From assembly GCA_026413225.1 (NCBI GenBank), contig CM048553.1:115450690-115514689 (forward strand): a DNA stretch of 64,000 nucleotides, in the 5' to 3' direction. How positions within the stretch are numbered: the first letter of the stretch is position 1; each line of letters begins with the position of its first letter. This DNA comes from Otis tarda (taxonomy: Eukaryota > Chordata > Aves > Otidiformes > Otididae). The position numbers and the translations under genes are program-made. Below are positions 48,123 to 62,727 of this stretch, piece after piece. The notes under the pieces are model-generated. The model was not told the DNA's origin. It did not search any database and saw only the letters and a list, made by a program, of their open reading frames with translations.

Positions 48123-51100
48123 GTCTTCCTGGATAGCCCCTCTAAAAATCGGAAGGTTACACTTTCACTAAAAATGTCTCATCTCACTCAAAACATGAGG
48201 TTTGAAGACTGCTACCCTACCACAGAATCACAGATCACAAATAAATGAACGAGGTCCTCAACTAGCATCAGAAGCCCTTCTGCTGAAATGCAGTTTGTAA
48301 AGCAAGGAGGAAGTTCCTCTGAAAGCGTTCATCACTTTCATGAGAAAATTCCAAAAGAGCTCTGTTTTTCCAGGCCTTTTGAACTGTGTTTGTAAAAGCT
48401 ATGTAACATTGTAATTTCTAGTTCATCTGGTTCTAGAGAAGGAGAAACATCTATCTTTGTTCTGCCAAATAATGCTTGATTATGGTACCTCCTGGAAAAT
48501 AATAGCCTATTGTATTAGAGTGCCTAGCTAGGAGACAGTTTCTTTGGTGTTTCAGTTATCAGTATCATGGCATTCAGCACAAATTTTTTTAACTGTTTGA
48601 TTTAAATTCCTTAGAGGCATTCATAAAGATCTTGAAAGATATGTTCCTCATGCTTGTCTTTCAGTTTTGACTGAAGGGATATTAGCAAATCATCTCCATC
48701 CTTACTGTGGAGCCTGTATTTATCAGCTATGACTGACTGCTCTTATGCATTACACAAACTGAAAAAAAAACCACCAAAACCCTTCTTAGAGCAATTTTAC
48801 TATCTTTTACATGACTACTAAATGTCAGAGAAGTTAAATCTGGATATTGTGCTTTGGTGTCTGCGCATCCCCTGAATGTGAGATGAACAAAAATCTCTTA
48901 CTCCCAACAGCATTCTTGATAGTGGAAGGTTCTGCACTGATTCAACATCTGTTGACAAGCTGTCTATATAAATCGACAGAGAAACAAACTGATGTGTGAA
49001 ACTGAGTGTGCCTCCAAAATGATTCACAATCTGTTGAAACAAGACACCATACCATTAAACATGTAATTCCAGTGTTCTGGTTCCTCTTCCATCCTAGAGT
49101 ACCTGGAATAAAAAGCAGAAATACAGTGACATGACAGTTTGGCAGCTGCCCTGAAGCACAGACAAGGGAGGACTGAATGAAATGAAACAGTACAGAGTTC
49201 TCTTAGCCAGTGTCAGCATTGTACTACATGATGAATGTTTGCATTGCTTATTAGGACCAATGGATGTATTTTGAACCCATTCTGACAGCCTAGATTCAAA
49301 CACTGAGCAAATTATGACATTATGGTATTCATATGTACCACGAAAAAAAAAAAAGTTACTGAGAAGTTACTAGGGCAAATAGAGAGTGGAAAATAAAGAC
49401 TAGGCAGACTGAAAACCGGACACTATCTAGTAGGAAGGAGACAGAAAGAGAACTACAGATTAAAAAAAAAAATCTAATGTGGGCATTAGTCCCAAGTGTT
49501 TGGTCATGGTGTAATGATTCACATAGGGCCAAGTGTCAGTACTGTCCTATGCTTTTGCACCTCCACAAGGTATTGTTACGGGGGCCATCTAAGGAAGATG
49601 TGGTCAAATGTTCTATACTGGATGTAGGATGCATGCTGACTAGCTTAAGACTTGGAAGCAATTTCACTGCTCATCACACACTTCCCTTTAGCTAGAAGCT
49701 GGGATACATATAAAACAAAAGATAGCTTTTGAGGGGGCATAACCAAGAGGGGCCTGTTATTGCCTGTTTTCTGCTAAAAATACTCTCACAGCTGGTTTTT
49801 TAGATGAAGATATTGCACTGAGACAAAGATGATTGCTCTGGTGGGCCATCTTCTTTTAGCTATAAACTTTTAGTCTAATTACTATGCTAATGTAGCTAGA
49901 TCTATTGGCAGTATTTGATGGAGTTGACCATCATGTGGTGCTGTTTTGCATGAGACCTAGTAGGGCAGATGAAGCTGCACATCTCAGTCTCTTATCTCTC
50001 CTTCTAGCTGGACCATTGTTTGGAATTATGTGTGCTCCTAGTTCTGGGAACATCCTCATATATTAAAAGCTCTTAGTTAAGATTGGGAGACAAGATGGAT
50101 TCGGGAGTCAGCAGCATGCATAGGCAATTAAACTCTGTGTCTTCATAATAGCATAATCAAGCTTTACAAACCCTAAAGTGCATAACTTTACACACCAAAA
50201 GGAAAAGTAGCCTGGGAAAACTAAATATGCCTGTAATGTTGTACTGTTCAAAGAGGAGAAGATCTGGAAGAACTGTTTCAGGTCATGCTGGGAACTAGGC
50301 TTGGAACTATTCTGGAAACTGGGGTATGGCAGAAAGCTCTCTAGCCAAGGGGATTTCCCTCCTGTCACATACCCACAGCTATTTTTCCTGCCTTCAGGCT
50401 CCGCTGTGGCAAAATGCTGTAGAAGAAAGTGCAAGTGAATGCCATGGTGGAGCCCCAGGATCATAAAATCCTAACACATCTCATGGGTTTCCTGCTAATT
50501 TCCCTTGGCTGAGCTCAGCTCAGGTGTATATAAACCATGCTCTCCAGGATTTTGATTACTTTCTCTCTAGTAATTGGGTTTCTCAGGAAGATTTTTCTTT
50601 ATTTTTAGGAAACTTTTCCTCATAACCAAAGGAGTTTTCCCTCGTTGATTTCATGCCCTTTTCTTCTTATTCTTTTCCCAAAGGACACAGAATAACTCAC
50701 TGCCTTCTTTTTGGTGACCTGTTACATGGTAAATCATTGCTTCCTACTAAGGCAACTGTGACCCAGAGCAGATTGTTTCTTTAATAGGAAGCAATCATCC
50801 TTTACCCTGTGTTTGAATTCTGTAATGAATTTATCTCACTCATGAATTCAATGCAGGTCACCTTCTTTCTGTCTCTGTCTCATTGTAACTTGCTGAACAA
50901 AGGTGGTTTTCTCAAGGATGACCCATTTTCCTGGCCGAGGTTTTCTTTAGGTTTGTGACTACTGAACTCACCTTTTCCAGATGGTATCATAATTTTCTGT
51001 CTCTCTGTCTTTGGAATCAAATTTAAGAATGCTTGATAAGTAACTTGGGACAGATTATGAACTTCCACAAATGCACTTGTGCAGTGCTTTCACTGCTAGA

Positions 51101-54100
51101 GACTGTTATCCCACATCTGGAAAGGGGAATATGATCTATTCCCCTATCTATGAGAGAATCTAGAATTTTAGTGTTCGTCTTTATGTAGGAAAACATCTAT
51201 GTGTGCAATGAGGCATTTGCTAACAACCAGTGGAACTGTAGCATATTCTCAAGGGCCTTCCCTAGTACATACCTGATCTGGGCTTCACAAATGGAATTAT
51301 TGTTTATACTTATTTTTCAGTGGTGTTTTTTTTTTTTTAAATGTGTGTTTGGGAACTTAAACAAGTTTTAGAAATTGAAAAGCTTAAATATTTTTGTTGT
51401 TTTGTAATTTTGGGGATTATCCTAATTACTATGGGAAAACAGCTAAAGAATAAATGAAGCAGCCTGGTATTCTTTTGTTTGCTTTGCAAATAATTGCTCT
51501 ACTTTGTAATTACCCCTTTAAAGCAAAATGCTTAGGTACAAAATATATTGTTTAGGAAAGCTTTACAGTCATCATGGCAAATATTTGACAGTACTTGCAC
51601 AACTGAAGCACAGATAAAACTGTTTATTGTGTTGTTTATAAAATGCAAAGCTCTTGGTCAGTAGAGATTTAAGTTTTTTAATTTGAATGTTTGAAAGGAG
51701 AAGAAACTGCAAGAAATGTGGGCCCAGTATACACTTAGCATCCTTAACCTAACATTTGTGGGTTGTCATTGACCACATTTGCTAACTACAGCTCTCTTAA
51801 ACTATGTTTTGATCATATATGTTGAGGTCAACACCTACTAGAGTCTAGACACAGGCATGATGTTATATACTCTTTTGATTTATAAATATAACCCTGTGTT
51901 CCTTTGTTTCAAATTTGCAGGTCGTCTAAAAAGAGCTGAGGTTATGAAACTGATTGAAACTTACAGAGGTGAATTAGAGTAGCAGGAATTTTTGTTTATT
52001 TTCCTTAATCTCTTTCACAGACATCTAATTGGTGTTAGGTACAGAGTTGCTGCTTGTGTCAGTGTAATAACACTGACTGCCAAGCTATGTTTTCAAAAGC
52101 TAATAAATTGAAATAGTCAGGATTTTCAGGATTGCTTGCTGTTAAAAAATCCCATATGTTAGGCAGCTCACAGGGAAACCATTGTTAGCAAATCCCATTG
52201 ACACTCTGCTTTCAGAGGTCCATGCCTCACACAGTACCAAATACATTCTCTCACTGCGGTTTGGATTTATTAATCTAGAAGTCCTGAGCTCCGCAACACA
52301 AAACTCGGCTCCTATTGTGTCTGCAGCCTGGGCCACTCCAGAGTTTTGTCCTGTGGTTACTCTTCTCATACCCCAGGACCTGCAGAAAATTGCTGCCACA
52401 TCCTTTCTTCCAGGTGGAGTAACTAGCCAGCTGATAGCTGCCAGCTATGAAACAACAGATTTTACGGAGGACTGCCCCAAAGCCATCAGCAGGGACTAAC
52501 AAGATGGAAAAATTCAGGCTCCCACGGAATCAACAGCCTTACTATCACCAACTGCCAATTTACATGATGGAGAGAGAGGGAGGGGGAGAGAAGAGAAGTT
52601 TTACTACAGGAATGAAGTAATATTTAGCAAATGAGATAGTGGACAGTTTGTCTTCAGATCACCTTTTCTTTCCAAGTGTCTGCAAACATGCTTTTAGAGT
52701 ATTTTTTAAATATAAAGGCAAGGTATCCTGTATAGAAGGTCAGAGTGAATGAGTTAGCAACATTTACTCAGTTCTCTTTGTCCCCAACAAGTGTATGTGT
52801 GCATGGTACTGTAATACTATTCTGGGGCTGCAGGCTATAGATACGATTTCCATTCTGCCGCCCTACCAGCAAAACGAGGTCTCTCATTTAGCTACACCAG
52901 ATGACGGTTTGCGATTGATGGATCAACTTCAAGTAGAATGTATGAAATTCACCTTATGACATGAATGTATCTTGTATTCAGCACTTGCCCTCATTATGCT
53001 GCATTCTCTACCAGCTGCCTGTAAAGATTACATTATATAGAAAAAGAGGCTTCTAAGCTATCAAAGAGGACTGAATGCAATCCTTTAAGCAGATGATGGT
53101 AGCATGAAACCTGGCCATTTTCAATAAATGAGTTACAACACCTTTCAGGTATTACACTTGCCCCTGAGCATCGTTTTTCATTTCTGCATTGTTACAATCA
53201 CGCTTTCTGCTTCAGTGAGGTCTTTTTTTTCCCATCCTAGTGTTAGAAAGCCAGAACCACCACCATTACCTCTGTCAACACCACCACCAAAAGATGGGAT
53301 AATTTGACAGGAAAAGCTGCAATATCAACTATATGCTATTTAATATCTTGAGGTGTACAGATAAAATGAGTTCTCCATCCTTTTAATGCATAGTAGCTTT
53401 GGCTGTGTGGGTAGGTTGAATATTCAGACAGAATGGCTTTCTTCTGGTCAACACGCCACAAATACTGATGGGGCTATATTCATTTATTTCAAAGCTATAT
53501 TCATTTTGTAACACAAAATTTTCCTCTAAATGAGGTGATGAAATATCTTGTATTCCAGGAATGCACACTTTTTCGTTTGAGATTATATTAATCACTGATC
53601 AGAGCAGATCAACAAATGTCACATTTCTGATTTCCACTGTATACAGCGATCTTGTAAATCGGTGTAAATATTTGCAAGCATTTACACAGCTTTTGCAAAA
53701 CCTACGGGGAACATACATCACAGCAGAAATCGCAGTTTACGGTGCCGGGAGATTCAGATCCTGTTGCCAACTAACAGCTTCTGATGGGCACAGGTAATGC
53801 ATTTTGTTCTGGTGTGTCCTTATTCTCCTGCATGAGCATGAATAACTGTCATGTTAATGCTGCCAAAAACTTTGGGTTGAGCATTCTGAAGATAATGGTG
53901 GCTATGGCTCACTCATCACCCAAGCCAGCACCTTCCTCTACATTCATAGAGGCTGAGTCACATTATTTCCACAAAAAATCTGACAGCCACTGCAATTCCT
54001 TGCTTCTTCCTCTTTGAGAACATCTAGATCTTTATCTGTTTCTTCCAGGACTGTTTCTCAGAGAGGGTGTAAGTCCGGGTGATGCTATGATTAGTTAGAA

Positions 54101-55891
54101 ATTCCCTTTAGCTATTGTCAGTCCCTTGCTCCAGCAGCAAAAGAGCAGCTCCTCAGGCTCTCTCCAATGGGACAGTGTCCAGCCAGGAAACTGGTGCAAA
54201 AAGCCTACAGTTTCCTCCTGCACAGAGCAATCAAATGCTATGTGCTTGGAGAAACTTCAAGGGAAAAGGTATTTTATCCGTAAATAACTAACCCCGCATT
54301 TAGCTGTAAATCTGCAGGGACTCTTCTGAGGCTGGTGGGGCAGTGGTGGAGTTACCTCGTTTAGCAGAGCCCCTCACAAGAAACGGGTGCATGCTTAGGA
54401 GAACAGCGGCTCTATCCAAAGGTTAAGGTACATATAAACATTTCAGGAGCTTAAGGAAGAAAATTAGTGTGTGAACATGAAAACCTGACGAAGGAATGAA
54501 GAAATTAATTATCAGACCAAGGGAAAAACAAAGAAGCATGAAGAAAAACAATTAGTAGTTGAAAATACTCTTGAGTCCAGTAACCTTGGAGAATGCATTG
54601 AGCTAGTACTGGTGGTTGCTGTCACTTAAGGCAATTATTGGATATCATATAAACCTTTTTTCAAACCAAGACAGAATTGTTTATGTTTTAGGAAGCAGCC
54701 ATCAATAGTGAAATTAAATATCTGAATGAATGCAGGAACACGTTCTAATAAAACGTGAAGGAAGTAATCAGGGAAGATTATCAGTCTTGTCAGCCTGATA
54801 TTTAGCAGTGGTAAAAAAAGACAGCCTGGTGCCAATGTACTTTCCTTTTTGCAAGCTGAGCCTATCTAGCATAATACTAAATGGCAGACTCATAAAGAGT
54901 TTAAGAGCTTCTCTGCAGGATGGAGCTGAAGACACGCACAAAACCGAGATTTATACTAGATTATTAGAATGGTTTTCTCTTAATGCCAAACCAGGGCATC
55001 CCAGGATCAGCAATAACTTCCCATGATTGCACAGACCAGCCTCTAGTCAGGCAGACAACCTGAATAGGAGATTGATGAGTTGCGAAGAAGTGAGACTTTA
55101 TATTTTGGCCTAAAGGAAAGTGAGACTTGACCAGCCCAGGACAGAAACGCAGGACCCACTTGCAACCCACTGATCTCTTTTCCCCTGTCCTCAGGGAACA
55201 AGTGAATGAGGGCGGCACCCAGCTACAAAATGTTGTCTCAGTCTGGAGGTGCCCGATACAAATCCCCACGCAGGCAGCCGGAAAGGAGGTCACTTGCAAT
55301 CACAAGCTTACGCTGTACCCGGGATACAAATAACACCCAGCGACAGAGTACGGCCTCTGCCTGCTACTGTAGCTCAACAGATGGAGTAGCTGCTAAGCTT
55401 AGCTTGCGGGATTGAGAAATAGATTTTTTTTTTGTTTTGTAAGCAAGACTGTGTGCAGATGAACTGAGGATCGCCTACAGATCACAGAAATAAAATCTAT
55501 TACTTAGCATTTTTTTAGGTCAACATACCGCATGTCACTCCCTTCTCTCATCTCTTCCCTGCTTATTTTATTCCAGAAAGTTGTTTACTTGCTTTTCTCT
55601 CATACTCCAGAGCAGAACTTCAGCAGCTGAAATTGGTGAGCCTTGCTCAGAAAGCCTCCTAAAATTGTTAGTGCTCACCTTTAATGACATGGCCTAACAC
55701 AGCTAGCACAATATATTTGCACATGATTTCACTTTTTTTCCCCTATTTTGTTAATGCTTCTCTTTGAAGAGGTGGCTCAAACCAGGTGGTAAAATACATT
55801 TGAGTATAATTTCACATTGTTTTTCTGTGCCTTTATTATAAGTGGGATTTGTATTAAAAAACAAAAATAAATCAGAGACACTTATGTCAAG
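48123..55891. other. Intergenic sequence, no confirmed gene
   Basis: AT-rich sequence. A region open on both strands for roughly 320 bp (52182-52499 plus; overlapping minus frames) and one exon-like segment (51921-51968) are the only notable parts. No similarity recognised. Confidence 0.45.
51921..51968 (+). other. Exon-like segment, 48 nt, plus strand
   Basis: A strong acceptor (CCTTTGTTTCAAATTTGCAG) is followed by 48 nt and AGAG with the donor GTGAAT. One frame is open (RLKRAEVMKLIETYR); it enters with two bases of a codon and ends phase 1. It could be an exon of a divergent transcript or chance. Confidence 0.22.
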
Positions 55892-55956
55892 GTTTGTGTC
55901 AAAGCTTCAGTCTGAACTTCGGCAGCTGAACTTAAGTCTGAAGCTTTGACACAAAC
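55892..55956. repeat. Perfect 19-bp inverted repeat with 27-nt loop
   Basis: GTTTGTGTCAAAGCTTCAG (55892-55910) and CTGAAGCTTTGACACAAAC (55938-55956) are perfect complements. The loop holds a directly repeated CTGAACTT (55912-55919 and 55926-55933). Transcribed from either strand it would fold into a stable hairpin. No mobile-element ends or target duplication are visible around it. Confidence 0.93.
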
Positions 55957-58900
55957 ATCTACTTCTCAACAGATTCTCCCTGAAATCTCAGAAGCCATTT
56001 TAACAGATTCAGAAGCTGCACACTTCGTACTTGAAAATTAAAATTGCTTATCATGAGTCAAATTTCCATGATTAAGGAAAAAAAAGTACGTATGGTTAGA
56101 GAGAGCTCTGTCTGTGCTGCGTATAGAGCCACAGAGGAAACGCAAGTGAAACAGATAACTAATTGGTAATCTTAAAAGTATAAAACAGATTGCCTTCTGA
56201 ATGTTGCCATTACAAGTTATGATTTCTGTCAAACTATATATTGATCTCTCTGTATTAAGAATCAGCAGCTTTCCCTGTTGATTGAATTCTAATTACTCAC
56301 TCCATAGTTACATTGATTTTAACAGACTTCTGGACAATTTTGTACCAGGCTGGTTTCAAATTACGCTTAATAAATTCGTCATGACTATTGATATAAAAAC
56401 TTCCATTCTACAACAACTTGAAAAAGAAAAACTGATTTTCCTCTCTTCTGCACAGGCCAAACTTGCCCTCATTTTGTACCTCACTCACAGGTCATCTGGC
56501 CTTAGGCTGCATTTCATGATGTCTCTGGGGAGAAAAGGCAGAAAAGAACAGTTGGTTTTGTTGAACCCAATTTCTCTGAACCCAATAATGAGTATGTCTA
56601 CAACAAACTGTGATTAGATTAATTGTACCCATTAGTATTTTCAAACAAAAAATCAGTCACTTTCTGTATATTATACCAAGATCAAGAAAATCTTCCATCT
56701 GCACTCTCCAAAATATGAATAATACAAGTTAAGGATGGAGAAGTCATATTGGTTTGTGTATGGAGCAAAGTCCTCCACTAACAAGCAGGTGATGTATGAA
56801 GCATGATAAAGACTAACAGCAAAAAGTTTAATTTTAGCTTTTTGATCTGTGCACTTTGGAAATACTTGGCCACAGCCCATGTGTGCATGTGCATCTTTGG
56901 GGAGAGACAGGGATTACATATCCAGGCACCGCTTGGGCACTGTGGGTCCACCTTTTTACCCTGAAGCCACGGAGCAGGGGTGATGGGCAGCAGGGTGCTT
57001 GGTTCGGCCACCTGGTTCAGTCCCCAAACCTCCCTGCCTTCTTCCAGGGTCACTCCCTCAATGATCAGTTCTCCTGCCTTCCTGCCGCGCATCCAAGCAC
57101 AGGCATTTGCATGAATCAATACCGCAGCCCAACTGCTTGATAATTAATTTAAGGGAATCATTTTCAGCCTTATGGTTTTATTTCCATTTACCGTGGGCAA
57201 TGGCTCTCTACTCTTTTGAGTTATTGTTATATAAAGCAACATTCAATATGCAGTCAGGATGAAAGCTGCTGATTACATTCATCAGCTTTAATAAGATGTT
57301 ATTAGATCTTATTTTCTTGAATTATCTATAGATCAAAGATATGATCAATGGCAGCCTTTAAATATTTCCAAGTCAATATTTCCACAGATGTGTTCCTTCA
57401 AAAAGACCAAGAAATGTTTTATAACTGAAGGCCCAAACCCTACTTGCAGACCTTCTTTAGGCATCGTTTTCTTCACTGTAAAGTTTGTTATTTTGGGTGC
57501 AGCATGTCTGATGCTAAATGTGGTTGAAGCAGAGGGATATCTACAGGTCCAGATTGCATCTGACCTTTTCATTACTAGGATTATATCTAAACTATTGGAC
57601 ATAGATATCTTGGAGTTCTCTTCATGGATGCATCTCCCCTGTGTTTTGAGCCCATGTCGGGGTGAGGCATGGACATGGCCCCGTCTGCTCCCACCACCAT
57701 CATTTCCATGGGAGGGAAGCAGGGTATGCAGAGCCCAGCTGCAATCTGCCCCCACTGCTCTGCCCTTGCCTCGCACCTGAAAGGGACCCAGCTTCTGCCC
57801 TGCGCTTGCTGCACAAATACGATGGACTTTCACCTGCTCTCTGATGGAAGAAGTGGGACTTCAGAGTATAATTTTCAGTGTAAATGCTAGAATTGTGAGT
57901 GTGTTAGAGCAAAAAGAAAGAAATTGAAAAAAACAATTAATTTAAAATCAGGAAAAGATTTCACCACACATGCCTGTTGTGCATTCAGAATCATCCACTT
58001 AACACACATAACCATTCCGGAAGTGACACACAGAAGTTTCACTGCAATGACAAGGTGTTTTCTTTTCTAATGAGGAAATGAACGATGAGTTATCCTCCTT
58101 TAACTCTGCATGTAGAGAACAATTCCAGTAGGCAGGAGAGTTCTACAATTTTAGATGTTATTTTCTAAATTATAAAGCTTCCTGTGGAGATGAACTTTCT
58201 TACAGTCTCTGGCACACTATCTGGTGATTACTCTGCTAAGAGTAGTAAATGATCTAAAAATACCCACATCAGCTTTTGAAGAAGAAAGCAAATTAAGAGA
58301 GTTCTTTAAACCTGAAAGCTGAGTGGTTTGCTCTCTGTTAGGATAAACACATCAAGTTAGGGTTTGCTCTGAACACCCTAGCAGAAAACAATCTGCATAA
58401 ATAGACGAAATTTTATCAGATAAAGAATAAAAGAAACAGAAAATTGTTTTTCTTTAGTTTCTATGAGGACTAAAAAGACCAAAATTACCAGGCTATTTCT
58501 TTCCCTTTAAAATCTTTTTATAGGTAATGGTGAACAGATGATTCCTTCAAACTTCACTTGCAATGAATTCAAGACAAGATAATATCATCCATCTTCCTGA
58601 TGAACCTCGTCCTCTTATCTTCAGTCTAAATCCAGGAGAAAAGCTTGAACAAGCCATGCATCTACACATCTCTTCATTTAAAAATTACAGCTGAAGGTTA
58701 GGAAATGTTTAAGGTCAAACATCTAAGCTACCATCTGGAGCTCATTTAACAATTGCCAAGAACATCTGCCACTACCGCACGTGCCTAAAACAAAACTTAG
58801 CCAACATCACCTTTTCTTTTAAGGATAAAATCCAAGAGTCACGTGAACATAGGCTGAGATGCTTTGCTACCAGCAGTCAGAATTTAGTGCAAATTTAGTG

Positions 58901-61900
58901 CAGTTTGGCAACCAGTGGAGCTGTTAATAGATAAAGACAATTTTGTAGTTCTTAACACAGTGGTCACTGTTTAAAAGCCTCATCTCACAAATAGTAGTGT
59001 CATTTACAACTTTGCAAGGCACATCAAAAACATTGTGGGCAGGGAATATCTCCTGATGATGAGGACTGAAATGCAGTTGAGGGGTAGCCAAAGCCAAGTC
59101 CCATTGCTGCTGTTGGAGCCGCCCCTCTGCTGTGGCTGCAAGGTGGCTTCAGCTCTCAGATTGCTGAAGGCAATAATTTTCAAAAGTGCTGTAAGTGAAA
59201 TATGAAAGCAGATACTTAAAAGCTAAACAAGACATGTCCTCAGAGATGGGTATAATATTCTCTAAACTTCTATGACAAAACTGAAGGATATAAAAATCAG
59301 AGAAACACATGACTTACAAAGTCTAATTCCTCAGATAGAGCTCCGTGTCTTTATTCATATTTTAAGATACAGCAAATCCCACTGACTGTTAATTCCTTAC
59401 TTTGGGGAAGACATTTAGAGTTTTAGAAATACTGTAGGGTTGCTATTCTTTACTCACATGCATGAATTTCTAGTAGCAAGAAGTAGACAATCTGAGATCT
59501 GTATTACTAAATACAGGAGTAATTTTTTTTTTTTCCATGGCCTGTATGGAAATTATCCCCTCTAAATGAGGAACATGACATATAAAATGTCTATTAAGAT
59601 ATGATGAAAATTTTAAGTAGAAGGAGATGTTTTACATGATTGCATCATTAATTTAGTGATTTGATCAGATGGGACAGAAGCTTTCAGATATGCTTAGTGT
59701 GTCAGATTTCTGTGGTTTGATAAATGTCATGCATTGGGTTATTTTACATAGGTGAAAAAGTAATACAATATAATAAGTATTTAGTAATTCATCTGTACTA
59801 TTTAATAACCAATATGGGCAATTCAAGATAATGCATATGTTTATTAATGTGTATAATAAATAATTTGATTCTGTTTACAGAACAGTGAATCTGTATTTTA
59901 ATGGTGTCTGGAAAGCAGAGAAAATGGAAATGATTGCTTTCATTCAATTCAAAAGCTGTGAATGTGGCTGAAATCTCTACATTTATTGTAGATCCATTTA
60001 CCTTTGAAACTGAAAAACAGGAGTTACGCTCCATGTCTTGTTCTTTATGAGGTTTTAAACTACATTACATTTTGTATTTTAACAGATGGCAGAATTTAGT
60101 CCTCATCAGAAGGACAGGAGTTATGTAGAAGCTGGTACTTGTATCACGGTGTGGAGAAGACTCATGAGAAGTATTGTTTTGTTTTTCTTTATTATACCTA
60201 AACATAGATCTACTAAAAGGTTATAGTCAAATTGTGGGTTTTTTACAGAGTCTTTGTGTCTGTATGAAAATGAAGAGCAAGGTGCTTGCAGCCAAACCTC
60301 CAATCATGCAACTATATGTTTTCCCAAATTCAGAGGTCTGTTATCAAATCCATGACACAAAAGACGTTGAATGTGATCTCCACTTGGGCTTATCTTTCCA
60401 GTTCTGTTCAAGAACCTTAACTAGCAGTAACTAACTGTTACTTTGAATGTATTGTAACATTATTTCTTGAAGTCTAGAAATTATATATCTTCAGTAGGAT
60501 CTAAATATTTTCTTTGCTTTTGAATTACCGTTAGTCTAAAAAGTCAGCTCACAGCTGAAACAGATTTTGTAAGCAGGCTGGCTGTCATGGTGTAACTCTG
60601 AAAAAAACACTCCTCATCTGATCCAGATTAATTTAGGCTGTCACTGAGTCCTCAGCCTGCTGGATCTTCCTGGAGTAACTTTTCTACATCATGAAAATTT
60701 AAAAATATCTTCTGCTTTTGAGAATGAATTGACAAGTGAAAAAGTGCTAGCTCTTCACAGGATAACCTGCAGATGTAAAGCAAGATGTCTCCAAAACTTT
60801 AATTACAGTAAAAGGATAGAGAATGCTGAGATTAATGGTAAACCAGATTTATGGGATCAAACATTTAGAAGTTAGAAAAGCCTAGAAGTTAAGGTTGACA
60901 GACAAAGTTTACAAGATTATATTGCACATTTTGCATACATTCAAATAGGAAAGAAAAATAATATTTTATGTTTAGCATGGAGCAGGGGAAAGACAAGTCT
61001 TAGCAGAAACTTACATGGAAGTTGTATGTAAGAATTTGGTCATAGCCTTTTCCATAGAATTGGAGGTTTTGCTGGGTTATTTTAATTATTTTTTCTGTCT
61101 TGCAAATAAAGCCATAACTCTAAGAAAGCTATAGGAATAGCTAAAGCTATGCTTTGTTTATTTGTTTGTAGTTGGTAAGCATGTGTTTTTGCTGCCCATG
61201 TTTGCTAGGCTGTATTTTTTGTATTGTTGAAGATATGTGAAAAATAGCTACAATTTATTGCATTAATGCATGTCTAATATCAGCCAGTGTCACCAGCTAC
61301 TGCACAATACCTTCTTTGTCCCCGGCAAAATAGGGATGATAATACTGTTTACATTTACTTTATCTCAATGCAGTATTGTGCTCCTTAATCATGTCCTACC
61401 AAGCAAGCATGTTTAAGCATTGGAAGTCCTTGAGGAAGTGGGGAAAAAAAAGAAAAGTGAAAGCAGGACAATTTGAAATCAAATTATATTGGAGGGAGGA
61501 GGAATCTTAAACCTAGGACAAACTAGTATCAGTTGGATGTTTTTGAAAGAAAAATGTCGTGTGGCCAGTATTTTCCCTTTACTTTTATTGAAGATATTTA
61601 TAGATTTTAATAACTGCAAAGACTCACACTCAGCATCTAATGTTGCATGCTCTATTGTGGTTAAAATGCTGATAATGCCATAAATACAACGATTATGATA
61701 CTGGAGTGGAAACGGATTTTTGTATGCTGCATGTCAGTCACTCAAGTGATGCCCACCTCCTACATCCCTGGCTCTGTCTCTCTGTCACCCTCTCTCTCCC
61801 CACGGGCCTTCCTGGGCTGCCTGGCAGTGGTTTGGAGCTACTCAACAAAAATCATGACAAAATCATGACGAAAATCATCTTATATTTTTTCATTCTGCCT

Positions 61901-62727
61901 CTTGCTAGTCCAGCTACATCTCTTGGTACCACAAAAGGCAGACAGACATTTGAAGAAGAATGATGCAAATCAGGGAGGAGATGAAAAGTTATGTCACGCA
62001 TATAGCCTCCTGACTCCCAGCTGCTGAAAGCTGATGTTTCAGGGTATTCCTCTCCATCATTAGGCAGAAGGTATTGCAGAGATCACCTGGTTTCTGGTGA
62101 AGTTTGTTCAGTTCCGCTGAGAGGGAGCTGGAAAAAAAAAAGCATGGAAAAATGACCAGGGAGAAACGGGCAAGGAGGGAAAGGTTAGAAGTTGGATATT
62201 GTAAAAAATAGGGAAAAATAGAAAATCAGGAGATTAAAAAGTAGGTTAAAGTGGCTGAAAAAAGGAGTTAGGAGGGAGAAGAAAGAAAGGAAAGGAAGTA
62301 CTGAAGGTTAGTTTGAAAAGTGTGCTGACACTGTCAAAAAATGTGTAGTATCAGGAATTCCCCAGAACTCCCCAACTCTACAAACAGGAGAAGACAGGCA
62401 ATGGCTGAAAGAGCTGGTCTTATTTTAATTAAATGTTTATTTAAGTCTAACATATTTGAAAATTATAATTGGTTTCCCCCAGCAATGCCCTTAACCAAGC
62501 CCCTTTCACAGAAAGCTTTGAAAAGCAGACAACTCATGAAAAATCCCAGTTGGCAACTCTTTTTCCCTGAAAAAGAAGTTTACTAAAATCTTCAAAGGCC
62601 AGAGTCTGGCATAGTTTCCTCTTGAGTAAAGTTAACTCTGCAAGTTGAAGCCCTGCCAGGAAGCATGATGTGCTCCAGCTAGCTGCAAGCGTGGTCGCTG
62701 TGTGCCCAGGCGCATGAGCCAGAGTGA

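Noticed and set aside
52142..52502. Region open on both strands for over 300 bp
   Set aside because: Neither product is recognisable; simultaneous openness on both strands suggests stop-poor composition or an old repeat.
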